Assembly: GCA_029204225.1 (NCBI GenBank)
Contig: CM055104.1
Span: 45,263,835 to 45,327,834 of the forward strand
DNA length: 64,000 nucleotides
Reading direction: 5' to 3'
DNA from: Diphasiastrum complanatum
Lineage: Eukaryota > Streptophyta > Lycopodiopsida > Lycopodiales > Lycopodiaceae
The position numbers and the translations under genes are program-made. This document shows positions 21,290 through 33,035 of the stretch, in pieces (position 1 is the stretch's first letter; each line of letters opens with the position of its first letter). Below the pieces are notes generated by a model. The model did not search any database, was not told where the DNA came from, and saw only the letters and a list, made by a program, of their open reading frames with translations.

Positions 21290-22872
21290 TGGGCGGCTTG
21301 CCTAACAAAATGGATCATTATTGTCGACATGGATTAATGACCTCTTTGGAAGATGCCATTGCCTCTGCCAAAAATTACAAAACTTTTCAAATTTCTCGTA
21401 GACTGAGGAATGAGAGAAAAATAGCAAAAAGCATAAATCGAAACGTACAGAAGAATCTGAATCATCTACTGAGTCTGAATCGGAATCTGATTTAGTAGAT
21501 GAGGAAGAGTCTTCAGAGTATTCATCTTATTCTTCTTCATCAGAAGAAGAATCTTCTTATAGGAAATTCAAGAGTAGGAATTCAAATAGAAAGAAAAGAA
21601 TGGAGAAATTCGAAAAGATGGATCCAATAAGGAAGAGTGTTGAGATGTTAGCAAAAGAAATGAGTGATTTAAAAGTCCAAATGTTTGACGTTAAAGCCAA
21701 AAGAAAAAAAGTGAAGCTTAACGCCAATGTTTGGTGTACTGCTTGTGGGAAAGAAGGCCATTCTAAGACTAATTGTCCCAGTTTACAGACTAACTATTTA
21801 GAAGTTGAATAATTCCTCTGTTCGGTTAATAATCATGAGGAGGTAGCTTATATTGCAACTCGTTTTAACCAAAAGAAGATTATACCAAAATCACGTACTG
21901 GTCAATAGTACACTATTTTGTGTAGAGGAGGGACAAGAGATTCCACTACTCCCTCCAGAGTAAGGGGTTTGTGATACAATTGCGGAGTCCCAAGTCACTA
22001 TTCGCCTGATTGCCCTGAATCCAGGAGGTCAGTAGGATATGTGCCGTTCTATGCTAACTGTAAAGACAAAGGGCATGTCAGTGTTGAATGTCCTCAGCCA
22101 CAACAGCCACAATATAAATAGGTTTGTAAACTCGCCTAGAGAAGATGAGCTTCGGCCATCTAAAACTAACACTAACATGGTAGTTCAAAAGATAGAAGTA
22201 GAGTCCGAATCACAAGATCAAGACCATCAATAGCTTGATTTAGATGTAGAGATGATTAAAGTAACTACTAGAAGTAGTAAAGATTCTTCAACTCTTATAA
22301 ATAAGAAGAAATTCAAGAAGACAAAATCTGCGAAAAACGTGACAGAAAAAGTGAAAGTCGTAGAACAGCCAGTAGAGATTTATAATAGTAAAGAATTAGA
22401 CCTTGATAGGCCTACTGAAAAACATTATGATGTGGATATCAGTTTGGAAGCTAAAAAACTTTTAGATGAAGAAACCAGCAAAGTTAAAAAAGTAACATTC
22501 TCAGATCCAGTTATAAGTAGCAAGATACCTAGAGATCTATTGTCACTTAGACATCATTCATATGATATAGTGGAAGACCTTGTCTCCAGAATGCCTATTA
22601 TAACTTTTAAATGATTACTAGAGGATAATCAGTATTATAAGAAAAAAATTAAGCAATTTTTGCAAAGGGAAAAAAAAAAAAAAAGCAAAGTTACCATTAG
22701 TCAATGTAGGACTAGTTAACTACGGTGATGAAGTTCAACCCGAGATTCAGGTAGTAATCAATGGCTGCATTTTAGATAGTGTGCCCATAGATTCCGGATC
22801 TAGTGTAAATATAATGACTGAAGAAATAGCATACAAATTAGGCATTCACCATAGAATAGCACCTACATTAAT
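21290..22872 (+). pseudogene. Ty3/gypsy gag and protease, multiply broken
   Basis: Frames between 21298 and 22614 show an acidic/serine-rich Gag tail, a knuckle CTACGKEGHSKTNC near 21740-21780, a second knuckle block near 21975-22090 (NCGVPSHYSPDCPESRRSVG, then CKDKGHVSVEC) with a stop replacing its first Cys, then a basic linker. At 22720-22865 the aspartic protease reads LVNVGLVNYGDEVQPEIQVV and VPIDSGSSVNIMTEEIAYKL, a gypsy-type DSG protease. The order is right for gypsy, but RT is missing: similarity stops at about 22872, where copia RNase H sequence begins. Confidence 0.8.
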
Positions 22873-23312
22873 GGGTCAGCAAGAAGCAGACCGTTGTAGC
22901 CCAATCATCCTGCAAAGCAGAGTATGTAGCAGCAGCAAAGATGGCCAACGAGATAATTTGGCTAAGGTAGTTCTTGGACGAATTTGAAGAAACAAGGAAC
23001 GAGCCCCTGGTCTTGTAGATGGACAACACCTTTGCAATACACCTAACGAAAGATCTCGTGTTCCATTCTAGAATGAAGCACATTGCGATCAAGTATCACT
23101 TGATCAGGAATCTAATTGAAAAGAAGATGCTGCAGACCACCTTCATCGGAACGAAAGACATGGTTGCTGACATCTTCACTAAAGCCCTAGACAAAGGACT
23201 CTTTGAGAGACAAAGGAGTAGTCTCGAGATCGTGAAGCTATCATGCTTTGAGAGGGAGCTGAAGAAACGAAATGTTTCTAACTACAAAGCCTTGCTAGCT
23301 TTCAACCCTTAG
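22873..23312 (+). pseudogene. copia RNase H C-terminal fragment
   Basis: In frame from about 22875: SKKQTVVAQSSCKAEYVAAA (RNase H catalytic Glu region intact), IIWLR-stop-FLDEFEE, stop, MDNTFAIHLTKDLVFHSRMK, HIAIKYHLIRNLIEKKML, MVADIFTKALDKGLFERQ. This is the typical end of copia pol. Two in-frame TAGs are present. It is fused head-on to the gypsy protease piece, a recombination or deletion junction. Confidence 0.85.
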
Positions 23313-23374
23313 CCTGATGAACATCTTCGCAAAGACGAAAGTCAGGAGACACGAAGCACAAAAAGTTTTGCGAA

Positions 23375-23450
23375 CATGAAGTCAAAGTAGACGAAGACGA
23401 ATGGTTCGTGGACATGAAAGTCAAAGTAGACAAAGACGAATGGTCCACAA
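23375..23450 (+). repeat. 38-bp tandem duplication
   Basis: Two copies of a unit containing CATGAA(A)GTCAAAGTAGAC followed by GAAGACGAATGGT (or AAAGACGAATGGT), starting at 23375 and 23413, in the 3' untranslated part of the copia RNase H fragment. Confidence 0.75.
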
Positions 23451-24649
23451 ACACGAAAAGATTCATGAACGAGAATCTTTTGTAGTCCAGTACGAGAGAA
23501 GACAAACGACCAAAATGAAACCAATGACGAAAACGAAACCTTCTCTTGCCCTCCACGCCCCAAAGAGTACCAGCGAGATCATGCAAGTACCCAGAAGTAC
23601 AGACATCTGATCTGATGGCATGATGTCAGCAGATACATTTTAGGTCGTGGCTAATCTGCCACTCTTGTAATTCCCTGATTAGTTGTAGAAGCTTAGTCAC
23701 TCTAATCTCAGATTTACATAGAGCGACTATACTTACTGGATGATACTTGACATATAGATCAATGGAGTACACATATAGTGTAATGTAGTAGTCTAATGCT
23801 AGTAAGCAATCAAGACGAAATATAGACAACAAGTCCGCTTGCGTGCGAGATGAGCTCTGTGATCAGGATCCATAGAGATCCAACTGTCTGCTAGTAAAGC
23901 AAGACGATCACTCGTGAGAGAACCGTGTTTCTTCCATGCCAACGCACTGCGTGGATTTGCATGCAGTTCTTGAGAAAATCAGAGGAAGATCAATATAGAT
24001 AATTTCTCTTATTGTGACTGATCTTGAATGCAAATGCGTCTGTTGTTACTCATATGTCTGAGTTTTCTTGTTCATTTTAATTCTGCACCTTGGTTGAAAC
24101 TATGTAGGAGTGATTCAGCTAGTAATGTCCAGCGATCGCATCTGAACTCCATCCGAATCGCAAGAGGATCGTGGTTCGCGAAAGCTTCGAGCTGCAAAAT
24201 CTGATAATCTTCATCAAATTTTTGGTTGTGGTGTCTCCTTATCTTGTTGTTTTTGTTTTCAGATTTGCATTTGTGTAGGAGGGCACCCATAATTCAGCAA
24301 ACCCTATTTAGGATTAGGTCAACTTGTGGCTGGAAATTTGCAGATTCTCAGCAAGCAGTAGGATGCTTTCAATAGCCCTACTGGAGTGTGTGTTGATCAC
24401 ACTATTTGGCTTCCTAATTGGATTTCGGTGTAGGCTTCAATCGAAGCTAACCTAATTTTCAAGAAGCTGGTTTTTTTGTGCAAAAAGATAACCATCTTTT
24501 CATTATCTTTTGGGCACTTTGGTTACAGATTGAAAGACATCTTCTGCTCCTACTTTCAGCTCTTTGTTTGCTGAATTTTTTTTGAGTAGATTTGGTTGTG
24601 GAAAGGCTTTCTTTCCTATCTACAACACACTGAAATTTTGTTGGAGGTA
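23451..24649. other. Unassigned, probably LTR and leader of the following gag
   Basis: No coding domain. It lies between the end of a copia pol and the start of another copia gag, so LTR/leader is likely, but no PBS or TG...CA pair was found. Confidence 0.4.
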
Positions 24650-26150
24650 ATGGCTAAAGAATCGGTTGTTTGTTTAGTGAAGATCGGTTGGATGGCACAA
24701 ACTACTCCTTGTGGAGTTACATGATGAAGAATCTTCTCATAGCGAAAGATCTGTGGGATTTGGTCAATGGTGATGAGGAAAGACCTCCATCTTTGGCACC
24801 TCCTACACCTCGTGGATCATCATCATCAACATCACCTTCTCCATCTTTGGAAGAACAAAAGAAGTGGGATAGAAAGGATGCACAAGCACATTCTATGGTT
24901 GCTCTTGTTGTGAAAAGATCTATCTTACCTCATATTAGGTCTTGTAAGACATCTAAAAGTGCGTAGGATATACTTTATACTATGTATAGAGTCAAAAATC
25001 CAACAAGAGTGATGTATCTCAGAAATCAACTTTCTTTGTTGAAGATGCAAGAAGAAGATCAAGTGACCAATCACTTGACGAAGATCAAGGATCTTCGTGA
25101 GGAGCTTCTCAATATTGATGAGATAATTGAGGATGCTCAATTTGTTTCCATTACTCTCAGCTCATTACCTTTATCTTATCTTCCATTTGTTTCATCTTTG
25201 AGTATCTCTCTTAGGGGACAACAACTCTCCTTTGATGAACTTGTTGGGATGTTTCTTCAAGAGGAGCAAACGAGACAAAACTTTGCGGGTGACACTCAAC
25301 AAGATCAAGCTTTCTTCACGAAAGACAAGGGCAAAGGCAAGTCAAAAGGAAAGGGAAAGTCTCCTTCCAAGGATGAGCAAAATCCCATTGGAGGTCAAAA
25401 TGTGAACAATCAAAAGACAAAAGAGAAGTGCCATTATTGCAAAAGGTATGGGCACTTCATCAAAGATTGTAAGAAGAAGCTTGAGAAAGAGGAGAGTAAA
25501 GGAATTGATACTAGTGCTTCACTTGCTACTTTGGAGCAAGAGCTTGAAGCTAGTGGTGATCTCTTCAACCAAGACCATGCTTTTGTGTCTAATATTGCTT
25601 CTACTAGTACTTCTACATCTATGAGGAATTTAGATTCTGTTTTGCAAGTTGCTGATTTTCAGCCCATTGAATGGGTGATTGATAGTGGTGCTACTTGTCA
25701 TATGACTTCTCGCAAAGAAACACTCACTAAATTGGTGAAAGTGCAAAATGGAAGTAAGGTACAATGTGTGGATGATGCATCTTATTCTATTCATGGAATT
25801 GGAATTGTAGCCATCATTTTGCCTAATGGTGAAGAAAAATACATTAAGAATGTGCTTTATGTTCTGGGAATCAAGAAGAATCTTCTTTCATTTCAACTAT
25901 GTTGAAGCAAGGACTAGTTGTTGAGTTCAAAGAAGATAAGTGTCTTGTCAAGGATCCTAAAAGATCACTCTTGATTATTGTTGCGGGAACAATGCATGCT
26001 GGCTTATTCATTATGGATACCTATGAGCGACGAGTTCTCTCTACATGTCTTGTTGCTTCTACATCACAATCATTGGAGTTGGCTGAATTTGCAAGTTTGA
26101 AGAAGATGAAGACATTTAATATGGCAGAAGACATTCCTACTATTGAGCCA
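24650..26150 (+). pseudogene. copia gag-protease with stop and frameshifts
   Basis: Frame from about 24670: RLDGTNYSLWSYMMKNLLIA, DLWDLVNGDEERPPS, a serine/proline insert, LVVKRSILPHI; TAG at 24964-24966; then VKNPTRVMYLRNQLSLLKMQ, LSSLPLSYLPFVSSL, GMFLQEEQTRQNF, a GKGKSKGKGK basic tract, zinc knuckle CHYCKRYGHFIKDC and protease WVIDSGATCHMTSR with NVLYVLGIKKNLLS. A frameshift near 25900 separates LKQGLVVEFKEDKCLVKD. Similarity ends near 26150, where a second, 5'-truncated gag is fused on. The protease active site is intact. Confidence 0.9.
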
Positions 26151-26829
26151 CCAAAAGGCCATGGAGAAGGAGTTATGGGACATCGTTACAGGTATTGAAG
26201 TCCGGCCTAATACCACTTTAGGTGACATGAGGGCCTTTGATAAAAAAGTATAGAGAGCATTGTCCTTGATCAACCTTTCAGCGAGAGACCATGTGATCAC
26301 CCATATAAGTGATGCCACGATAGCTAGGGGAGCTTGGAAAGCTCTTAGAATGCAATTTCAAACTTGCAATCCAGCTCGAGCCATGTTCTTGAAGTCGAGG
26401 TTGAACGCAATCAGCATGGAAGAAGGCGAATCGGTGGGATCTTTCTTCATCAGGATAAAGGAGCTGAGAGATCAACTTGTGGCAATTAGAGAACTAATTA
26501 GGGACATTGAATTGGTACATACCACTATGATGGTGTTTCGGAAGGTCTACAAATGTTTGTGAGCGACATCGCTTCGAGGGAGAGATTGCCTACTTTTGAA
26601 GACTTCCACGGAATCATGTTTCAGGAAGAGCAGCGCCGCGAGGTGGTGAAGTCAAGGCAAACCCCACAGGATGCTCAAGCATTGCTTGCTAAAGGCAAGC
26701 AGAAAGGGTGGAAGAGGAATCCTAAGAAATCCAAGGATGATGATGACAAGGGACAGTTGTCATTGAAGGTGAAAAAGAAGAAGAAAGGCAAATATTACTA
26801 TTGCCACAAACCGGGGCACTTGAGTGTTA
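26151..26829 (+). pseudogene. Second copia gag, truncated at both ends
   Basis: Starts inside Gag (AMEKELWDIVTGIEVRP), has a TAG near 26250, then SLINLSARDHVITHIS, ARGAWKALRMQFQTCNPARA, a frameshift near 26530, FVSDIASRERLPTFEDF, IMFQEEQRREVV, a basic tract and the first half of a knuckle (YYCHKPGH) before the sequence changes at about 26829. Confidence 0.85.
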
Positions 26830-27057
26830 GAATTTTTTGGCTAGAAGTGAAACCTTCATCTTGAATTTTCAGAGATGGTGGTTATCTCCATCGAGCTTGT
26901 CAATGAGAGATAAACTGGATGATGGATCCATTCTGATTGGACTAGATCATTGGTAGAAACAACAATTGTCTGAATACTATTGGCTGCACGTTTGCTAGAA
27001 AGACATCTTGATAGAAACAAGACTGATGCAGTAGAAATGCAGGTTACTGAAATGCCT
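26830..27057 (-). pseudogene. - strand copia gag start and leader
   Basis: The - strand at about 26920-26830 reads SLIDKLDGDNHHL-stop-KFKMKVSLLAKKF, the first Gag helix region with Trp replaced by a stop. Upstream of it on that strand is a short leader ending at a PBS. The element meets the + strand gag head to head at about 26829. Confidence 0.65.
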
Positions 27058-27069
27058 GCTCTGATACCA
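27058..27069 (-). other. Primer-binding site, - strand
   Basis: GCTCTGATACCA on the + strand is the reverse complement of TGGTATCAGAGC. Confidence 0.9.
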
Positions 27070-27520
27070 TGTCATAAAATCGAGTGTGGGCATGAGTGGC
27101 AGCGGAAGCTTGAGTATTGAGCATGGCATGTAGGAACGGAAACACAACACTTAGCAGCATAATTATTCAATTAGAAGAATTCATACAAAATGCTCAAATG
27201 AACAACGTAGTAGTGAGACAAAAATTGCACTCAGATTTATATCAATAGTGAGTACAATAGCTTGATAACTTCAGCTTGTTGAGTGTGATAACACTGGCTA
27301 CAGATAACTCTGATTAAAAAAGAATTTCAATTAACACTTACATAGCTTGATTTAGCTAGTATATATATTTACAAGTGTTGAGAGAAAAATATCTCATGCC
27401 TTAACTTCCATTTACTCCAGTTTTGCATCTATACAAAAGTTGGTAACCGCCCTTAGAATATATGTTTCTCAAGCCTTTTAGAGTTGGTGATAAGTTGGCG
27501 ACGTCGGTCTACTAATGCAA
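27070..27520 (-). repeat. 5' LTR of the - strand copia element (far end unresolved)
   Basis: Begins TGTCATAAAATCGAG immediately after the PBS. A TATATATATTT lies near 27358. The distal end could not be recognised before the tandem repeats at 27536. Confidence 0.55.
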
Positions 27521-27535
27521 AAATGCAAAAAACCC

Positions 27536-27770
27536 GAAGGTGCCCGTTGGACTGAAGGTATGCAAATCCTGAAGGTGCCGAAAAGTGCCTTATACTGAAG
27601 GCAACGAAGAAGGCGAAGGTGCCCGTTGGACTGAAGGTATGCAAATCCTGAAGGTGCCGAAAAGTGCCTTATACTGAAGGCAACGAAGAAGGCAAAGGTG
27701 CCTTAGACTAAAGACATCGAAGAAGGTGAAGGTGCCTTAGTTTTAAGACAACGAAAAAGGTGAAGGTGGC
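27536..27770. repeat. 79-bp tandem repeat (two perfect units plus decayed ones)
   Basis: 27536-27614 and 27615-27693 are identical as read, each with GAAGGTGCCCGTTGGACTG and GAAGGTGCCGAAAAGTGCC. Shorter diverged GAAGGTGCCTTAG units follow to about 27770. Confidence 0.9.
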
Positions 27771-28570
27771 TTAAAAATGGTTTTAAGGCATTTTGGGTAC
27801 TTTGTCGCATTTTTTGCAAACAGGGGAAAAAGATGAAGGTGGTCCAGAAATGGTTTCTTAGTCATTCTGGCCAATGTGTCGCATTTTTCGTGAAGGCACA
27901 AAAAAAGGGCAAAAAAGGCAAAAAAAAGCAAAAGGTGCGTTAAATCGTTTAAGGCATAAAGGGAAAATAGAAAAACTTTAAAGGGAAAAATGTGAAGGTC
28001 CAAAATCATGTTGTTGGCCTTCTATTTTCCAAAGATGCTCATTACTTAACGATTTCTAAGGCTGAGCATAAGAAATCTAGTATCTCAACATGATAATGAT
28101 GTCCATATGCCCACATGGCAGTGTATGATTTATACTAAAACACAAAAAAAAAAAATTGATTAAATTAGAATACTATTTATATATTGAGTAGTACAAAAAC
28201 AAAACTTCAAAAAGACAATACTACACTAACCTTCCATCCACATCCACGAACAAATTCTCATTCTAATTTGGTCACTTCTTCTCCGTTTTCGGATGCTTTT
28301 AGCATTCATGAGTGCATTTTGAAGGTAAAGGCTCCAAAGGTTCGTCATTCTCCAATGCTCTCCTTCTTCTTCAATTAATAGTTCTTCCTCGTTTCAATGT
28401 TATGTTTCTTTCCTTTTTGGCTTTTTCATACCTTGAAATCCACTTTTCCAAATTGTCCATAGTTATATATTATGAACGTGTCAATTTTCTCTTTTAATTG
28501 AGATGAAAGTCGCTTTTGCACACCATTTGCTTGTGGTACTTCACTCTTAACATGTTCATCTTCTTTTTTC
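27771..28570. other. Unassigned, purine-rich then AT-rich
   Basis: The purine-rich stretch to about 28000 looks like further decay of the preceding repeat. No coding match was recognised. Confidence 0.4.
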
Positions 28571-29045
28571 TCACATTTATGGACTTGTAGGATGCAATTG
28601 TGAGATTATTTCGGTGATATAAAATAAACATTCTTGTATAAGCCAACCTTCTGCAGTGCTACTTTCAAGCCTTGCCTTTTGTCTCACAAAGCCCTTCAAA
28701 ACTTTCATGAAACGCTCAAGGTAGAACATCCATCGTGTGTGTACAGGTCCTGCAATTGATACTTCTTTGACCAAATGCACTAAAAGATTAACTTGTATAT
28801 CCAAAAAAAATTTTTGGAAAATTTCTTTCCAACAAACATACCATTTGGATCATTTGGATTTTCATGGAATCCAATTCATTATTTTTTATTTCTTTTGAGG
28901 AAATCCACCTGCAGGAATATTGGTAATGTAAGCATAGAAAGCACCTCATGCTTGTTACTTGATCCAAATGTCGAATGCAATCCAATACTATTGTCTCAAA
29001 AGAAATCCAAGACTAGCACCTCTTCAAGAACACGACTCCAAGAAT
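28571..29045 (-). pseudogene. CACTA (En/Spm) transposase fragment, DUF4218 region
   Basis: The - strand reads ELDSMKIQMIQMVCLLERNF, a one-base slip, DIQVNLLVHLVKEVSIAGPV, HTRWMFYLERFMKVLKGFVR and QKARLESSTAEGWLIQE. This is the DUF4218 domain found downstream of Transposase_21 in plant CACTA proteins (usual form PVQYRWMYPFERYM...KGYVRNKARPEGSIAEGY). Unlike the copy at 61289-61399, there is no intron between AG and PVH. Confidence 0.85.
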
Positions 29046-29049
29046 AGAC

Positions 29050-29450
29050 CAAAAAAATGTGCGTGTTATTTTTTACGCATTTTTTATTTTTTTAAACCTA
29101 ATCTGAGACATCGGATTCTGACTTAAAAACACGTCGGATATACGTACATGTTGGACATTTTTTTATGACATTCTGTTAATAGACGTCAAAATCCAACATC
29201 TATACTGGACTTCAGATTCCGATGTCCCATTATACGTGTGGACGTCGGACACACGTCCGAGGGACGTTAGACATTTTTGGGCAATTCTTTGGATTTTTTT
29301 GTGGAACAGACGTCGGATTTTGACGTGTTGATTGAACGTCGGATTCCGACATCCACGTTAGATCAGCCACATTGGACGTGGATGGCGCAGACGTTGGATT
29401 CCAACGTCCCACATGGATGTCGGATGCCGACGTCCAACAGTCCGACTGAT
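29050..29450. repeat. Array of short CGTCGGATTCCGACG palindromes
   Basis: At least seven degenerate copies of a 17-20-bp imperfect palindrome, for example around 29335-29353, 29390-29408 and 29416-29434. The inner pairs vary together (GTCGG/CCGAC, GTTGG/CCAAC). Its place next to a CACTA transposase fragment fits CACTA subterminal repeats. Confidence 0.65.
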
Positions 29451-29889
29451 GCTTTGGGAGTCCAGCATGTTGTGCTTGTCAGTGGTATATGTGATTCAAA
29501 GTGCTCTTCATTGTAAAAGAATTTTTTTGGATAGAGATGTTGTGGAGGACATGCGGGCTTCTCATGATCATGTGCTACCTAATGATCATCATGAAGATGT
29601 AGATGCAGATGATACGTCTATGGTTTAGGTAGAAAACTACTTTGATGTGACTTATTCTTTTTATGATCATCATATTGATCAAGAAAATACTGACCATATT
29701 ATCAATCACAATGCATCATCATCGGATGATTCGACATCGCAAGATACACGACGACGTCTTGCTCGATCGTTGATGTCCTCATCACCATCGCCATCAGCCA
29801 ATGAAGAACAATTTCTGAAGAATGAAGTCATAGGAGATATTTGGCTAGAGTTAGTGATAGACTCATTTAGTTTGGCTGATTTGTCACAC
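29451..29889 (+). other. Open stretch of unknown nature
   Basis: Frames 29413-29628 and 29647-29937 are open and rich in Asp, His and Ser (NDHHEDVDADDTSM, NASSSDDSTSQDTRRRLARS), separated by a TAG in the same region. No family recognised. The tandem duplication C/B starts inside it. Confidence 0.3.
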
Positions 29890-32045
29890 GATCATATTAA
29901 TGTGACAAATGATGATATTGATGCACAAAATAGATGATGAATAGATTATACAAAATATTTACAGACTGCAATTTACTATGTTGCTAAATATATAAATTAC
30001 TCTCCTTATTTAATCTGATTCATTGGATGCAAAAATACGTTGTGTGTGGTGATGTCAAAGACACATTTGATCATGATCTTGACAGTATTATTATGTCATA
30101 TATTTCTCACATTTTGATTTTCACTGTTATATATGGCCTATGTGTTGATATGTAAGCAAATTTCATGTGTTGTTAAGTATCTATTCATAAAAATATATTC
30201 AAAATCAATTATATAACATACCAACACACATATTGAAGGTGACATTTTGTCATCAGTCATGATATATACCTCAAAATATTTTATGAAGAAATGTGCTAAT
30301 TTCATAGATTTTACCAAAAACGTATTCAAGACTTATACCAACAAAAATTTCAATGCCTACAACAAGGAAAATTCCAAGGCTGATACCATCGCCAATCAAC
30401 GCTTGAAAGCCTCGCGACGCTGACTAGCCTTGTGCCCATTTTTTTGGCTATTTCTTTTTTATAATGTTATAGATTAGCATTGGAAACCCTCCATTGGTCA
30501 GTTGTAGTGTGAGTAGTAAACAATACAATTAGTAGGAAGGATTGGGTACTTAGCATTCGTTTCACAAGTATAGCTTCTCAATTAAATTGTCAAATATATT
30601 GCTTAAGGATGTTGCTTGAAGGAGAAGCAAATAATGTAAAGAGTCAAGATTCTAGTGTGAACTTTTGTAAGGAATCCCAACTAGTTATAATCAAGCATTA
30701 AATATTGCAACTCGCAAGTAGTCATCTTGTGATAGAGGGAAACTAAGCATTACTGTCATCGTACCCATAATGCCATGGAACGTGCTAGGACAAAGGCCAT
30801 TCGACCTATTTTGGCAAGGTTTCCTTGATTTTTTGCTTGCCCTACTAGGCTTGCTCGAGGTCTCGGCCGCCTTACTTTACATTTAATAAAATGGACCCCA
30901 CTTTGCATTTTCCATATTATGGGGGTCATCCATTCTATAGGCTTTACCCTATTCTTGGACCTGCCCAACAAAAGGTCATACAATCATGAATCACAATGTC
31001 GAGTACATGCCTATGTATGGTGAGACCTCAGACTCGTTTGTTTTAAGACAATAATGTGTGCAATCTCATGCCATGTGGTAACTGCAATGGGGTCCCATAA
31101 GACATGATTGGACCATTTGTCTGAGTTTACATGGCACTTAATGTCATAAGCTAAGCAACCATATGAATATATAATTGCTTAGGAGTATGTTATTACCAGA
31201 TGAGTATAGGGGACCAAAACTCTAGTGGTCTATCCCAACTACATCAAGTAATGGCAATGGGAGAGCACACTACCCATCACACTACTCTGCCTAGTAAGTC
31301 ACAAACTCCAAAAGAACCTCTTCTATTGGTCCCTAGAGAACAAATGGTCCCCCCTCCCCCCCCCCCGCTATTTATAATTAGGTTGAGTTGTCAACATGGC
31401 ATGACTCATGACATGGCATGGGACCCTGGCCATGTGGGGGCAACTCCAAACCATTATTTGGACTTGGCGACATTGCTTGGCATGTTGAGGTGCCAGGGCA
31501 ACTTCAAAAAATGGACCAATGGTATGGCAAAGATTCAAACTATCCAATCAAATTGGGACACTTACTAGCCAAGTTTAAAAAGGGACGTCAACTCCCTTGC
31601 CAAGATTCAAAAAATTGTTAACAAATGAAAGTGTGAATGTGAGGCAAATAAACTTGCCATAAGTTGTAGAGGCCCTCAATACAAAGTATGGAAATGGGTG
31701 ACCTAGTTCCCCTTGTACATATTAACTTATGCATAGCTCAAGTCACAAGCCGTTTTTAACGCTAATGTGTATAAGACATGTGTCACTGTTGAAATCGCGA
31801 AGGCTGAAAACATGCGTTCTAATACATTGGACCTTATGCAACCAGGTATACCGGTGGATGGTACCTTTCACCGGCTATTACCATGGCCGTGAATAAGAAA
31901 CATCCAAAAGCCATGTCATAACGGAGCTCTTTCGGTATCCGTCCAAAGGCTGTGTCGATCTGAGTTGCTTCTTCTTCTTCTTCTTATCTTCTCTCTCTCA
32001 CTTGGAGTTGCAGCCTTCCATCGCTAGCCTAGCAAAATCCAAGAT
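29890..32045 (+). repeat. Duplicated unit C: upstream and promoter part only
   Basis: Homologous to 34150-35700 with several indels (for example an extra block at about 30790-31175). It contains the conserved upstream sequence of the C2 gene, the GGTATACC block near 31848 and the (CTT)n leader, then one 49-bp leader unit, and ends at about 32045 before the ORF. It is in tandem with unit B, 4.26 kb apart. Confidence 0.8.
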
Positions 32046-32437
32046 CACATCAATCAATCACCATAGCCACTCCTCACAAGCTCTCAAAGATGGCACAACA
32101 AAAGTTATAGATTACAAAGAGAAAATTGTAGATATACCAAAAGCCCTAACATGCATGGACTCGAAAGTGTCAACATACTAAAATAGGCACCTATCTGACT
32201 AATAGGCCCAACATGGGCTAAAAGACTGACAAACTCAAGACATGCCCCTGAGTATAGCAAATGTCGTCAAAAATACATTGTAAAGGCTAATTTTCCTACG
32301 GCTAAAAGAATGTTTTGGTGGTACAAAAAAAGAACCCATTTTTCATTGTACCTTTTGGTAGTACATTTCACTTTTTGGGAATTTTATTACTCATAATTGT
32401 TTTAAGACCACATTAAAAAATGACATAACTTTTTAGT
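32046..32437. other. Unassigned
   Basis: No feature recognised; replaces the expected C2 gene body after unit C. Confidence 0.4.
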
Positions 32438-32690
32438 GGTAAGTCCAATTTTAGCGGAGTTTGGTGCGTTGGAAAGCGCTTGACGAGCGCTTCCCAATGA
32501 TATGTTATATGACATACTTCCAAGCTTTGATTAAAAAGTTATGGCAAGTCAAAAGTATGGAGGTGGTAAGTCCAATTTCAAAGAAGTTTGGTGCGTTAGG
32601 AAGCGCTTGACGAGCAATTTTCAGTGATATGTTACATGACATACTTCTGAGGTACGGTTAAAATGTTATTGCAAGTCAAAAGTATTAGTT
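32438..32690. repeat. 127-bp tandem duplication
   Basis: Two diverged units starting GGTAAGTCCAATTT at 32438 and 32565, each with AGTTTGGTGCGTT and GCGCTTGACGAGC and ending with GCAAGTCAAAAGTAT. Confidence 0.8.
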
Positions 32691-33035
32691 GAAAATATGG
32701 GGAAAATAGTAATACAAAAGTGTATTTCTACCCAAAAAAGGTAGTGTCCTTGACAGTCCATGTTGTACCACTAAACCATGCTTTTAGCCCTACGAGTGGC
32801 TACTTGGCTAACCCAAGTAGCCGACTACACGACAAGTGCCCGAATGATAAGTCAATGATGGGTCACGTCTTGGTCACAACTGAATACAACAAATCCAATT
32901 AACTGTGCGCTAATTACAATATCATTTTAAGCTTATATCAAATACAAATCATATCAGTTCTAATTTCTAACTCATTGGTACAATTCCTATTTCACTTTCC
33001 AAAAATAGGAATATCAACTTGAAGAATGTTTTGTT
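32691..33035. other. Unassigned
   Basis: No recognisable domain or repeat. Confidence 0.35.

Noticed and set aside
29050-29450. CRISPR-like array
   Set aside because: Repeats are degenerate palindromes with irregular spacing in a plant transposon context.
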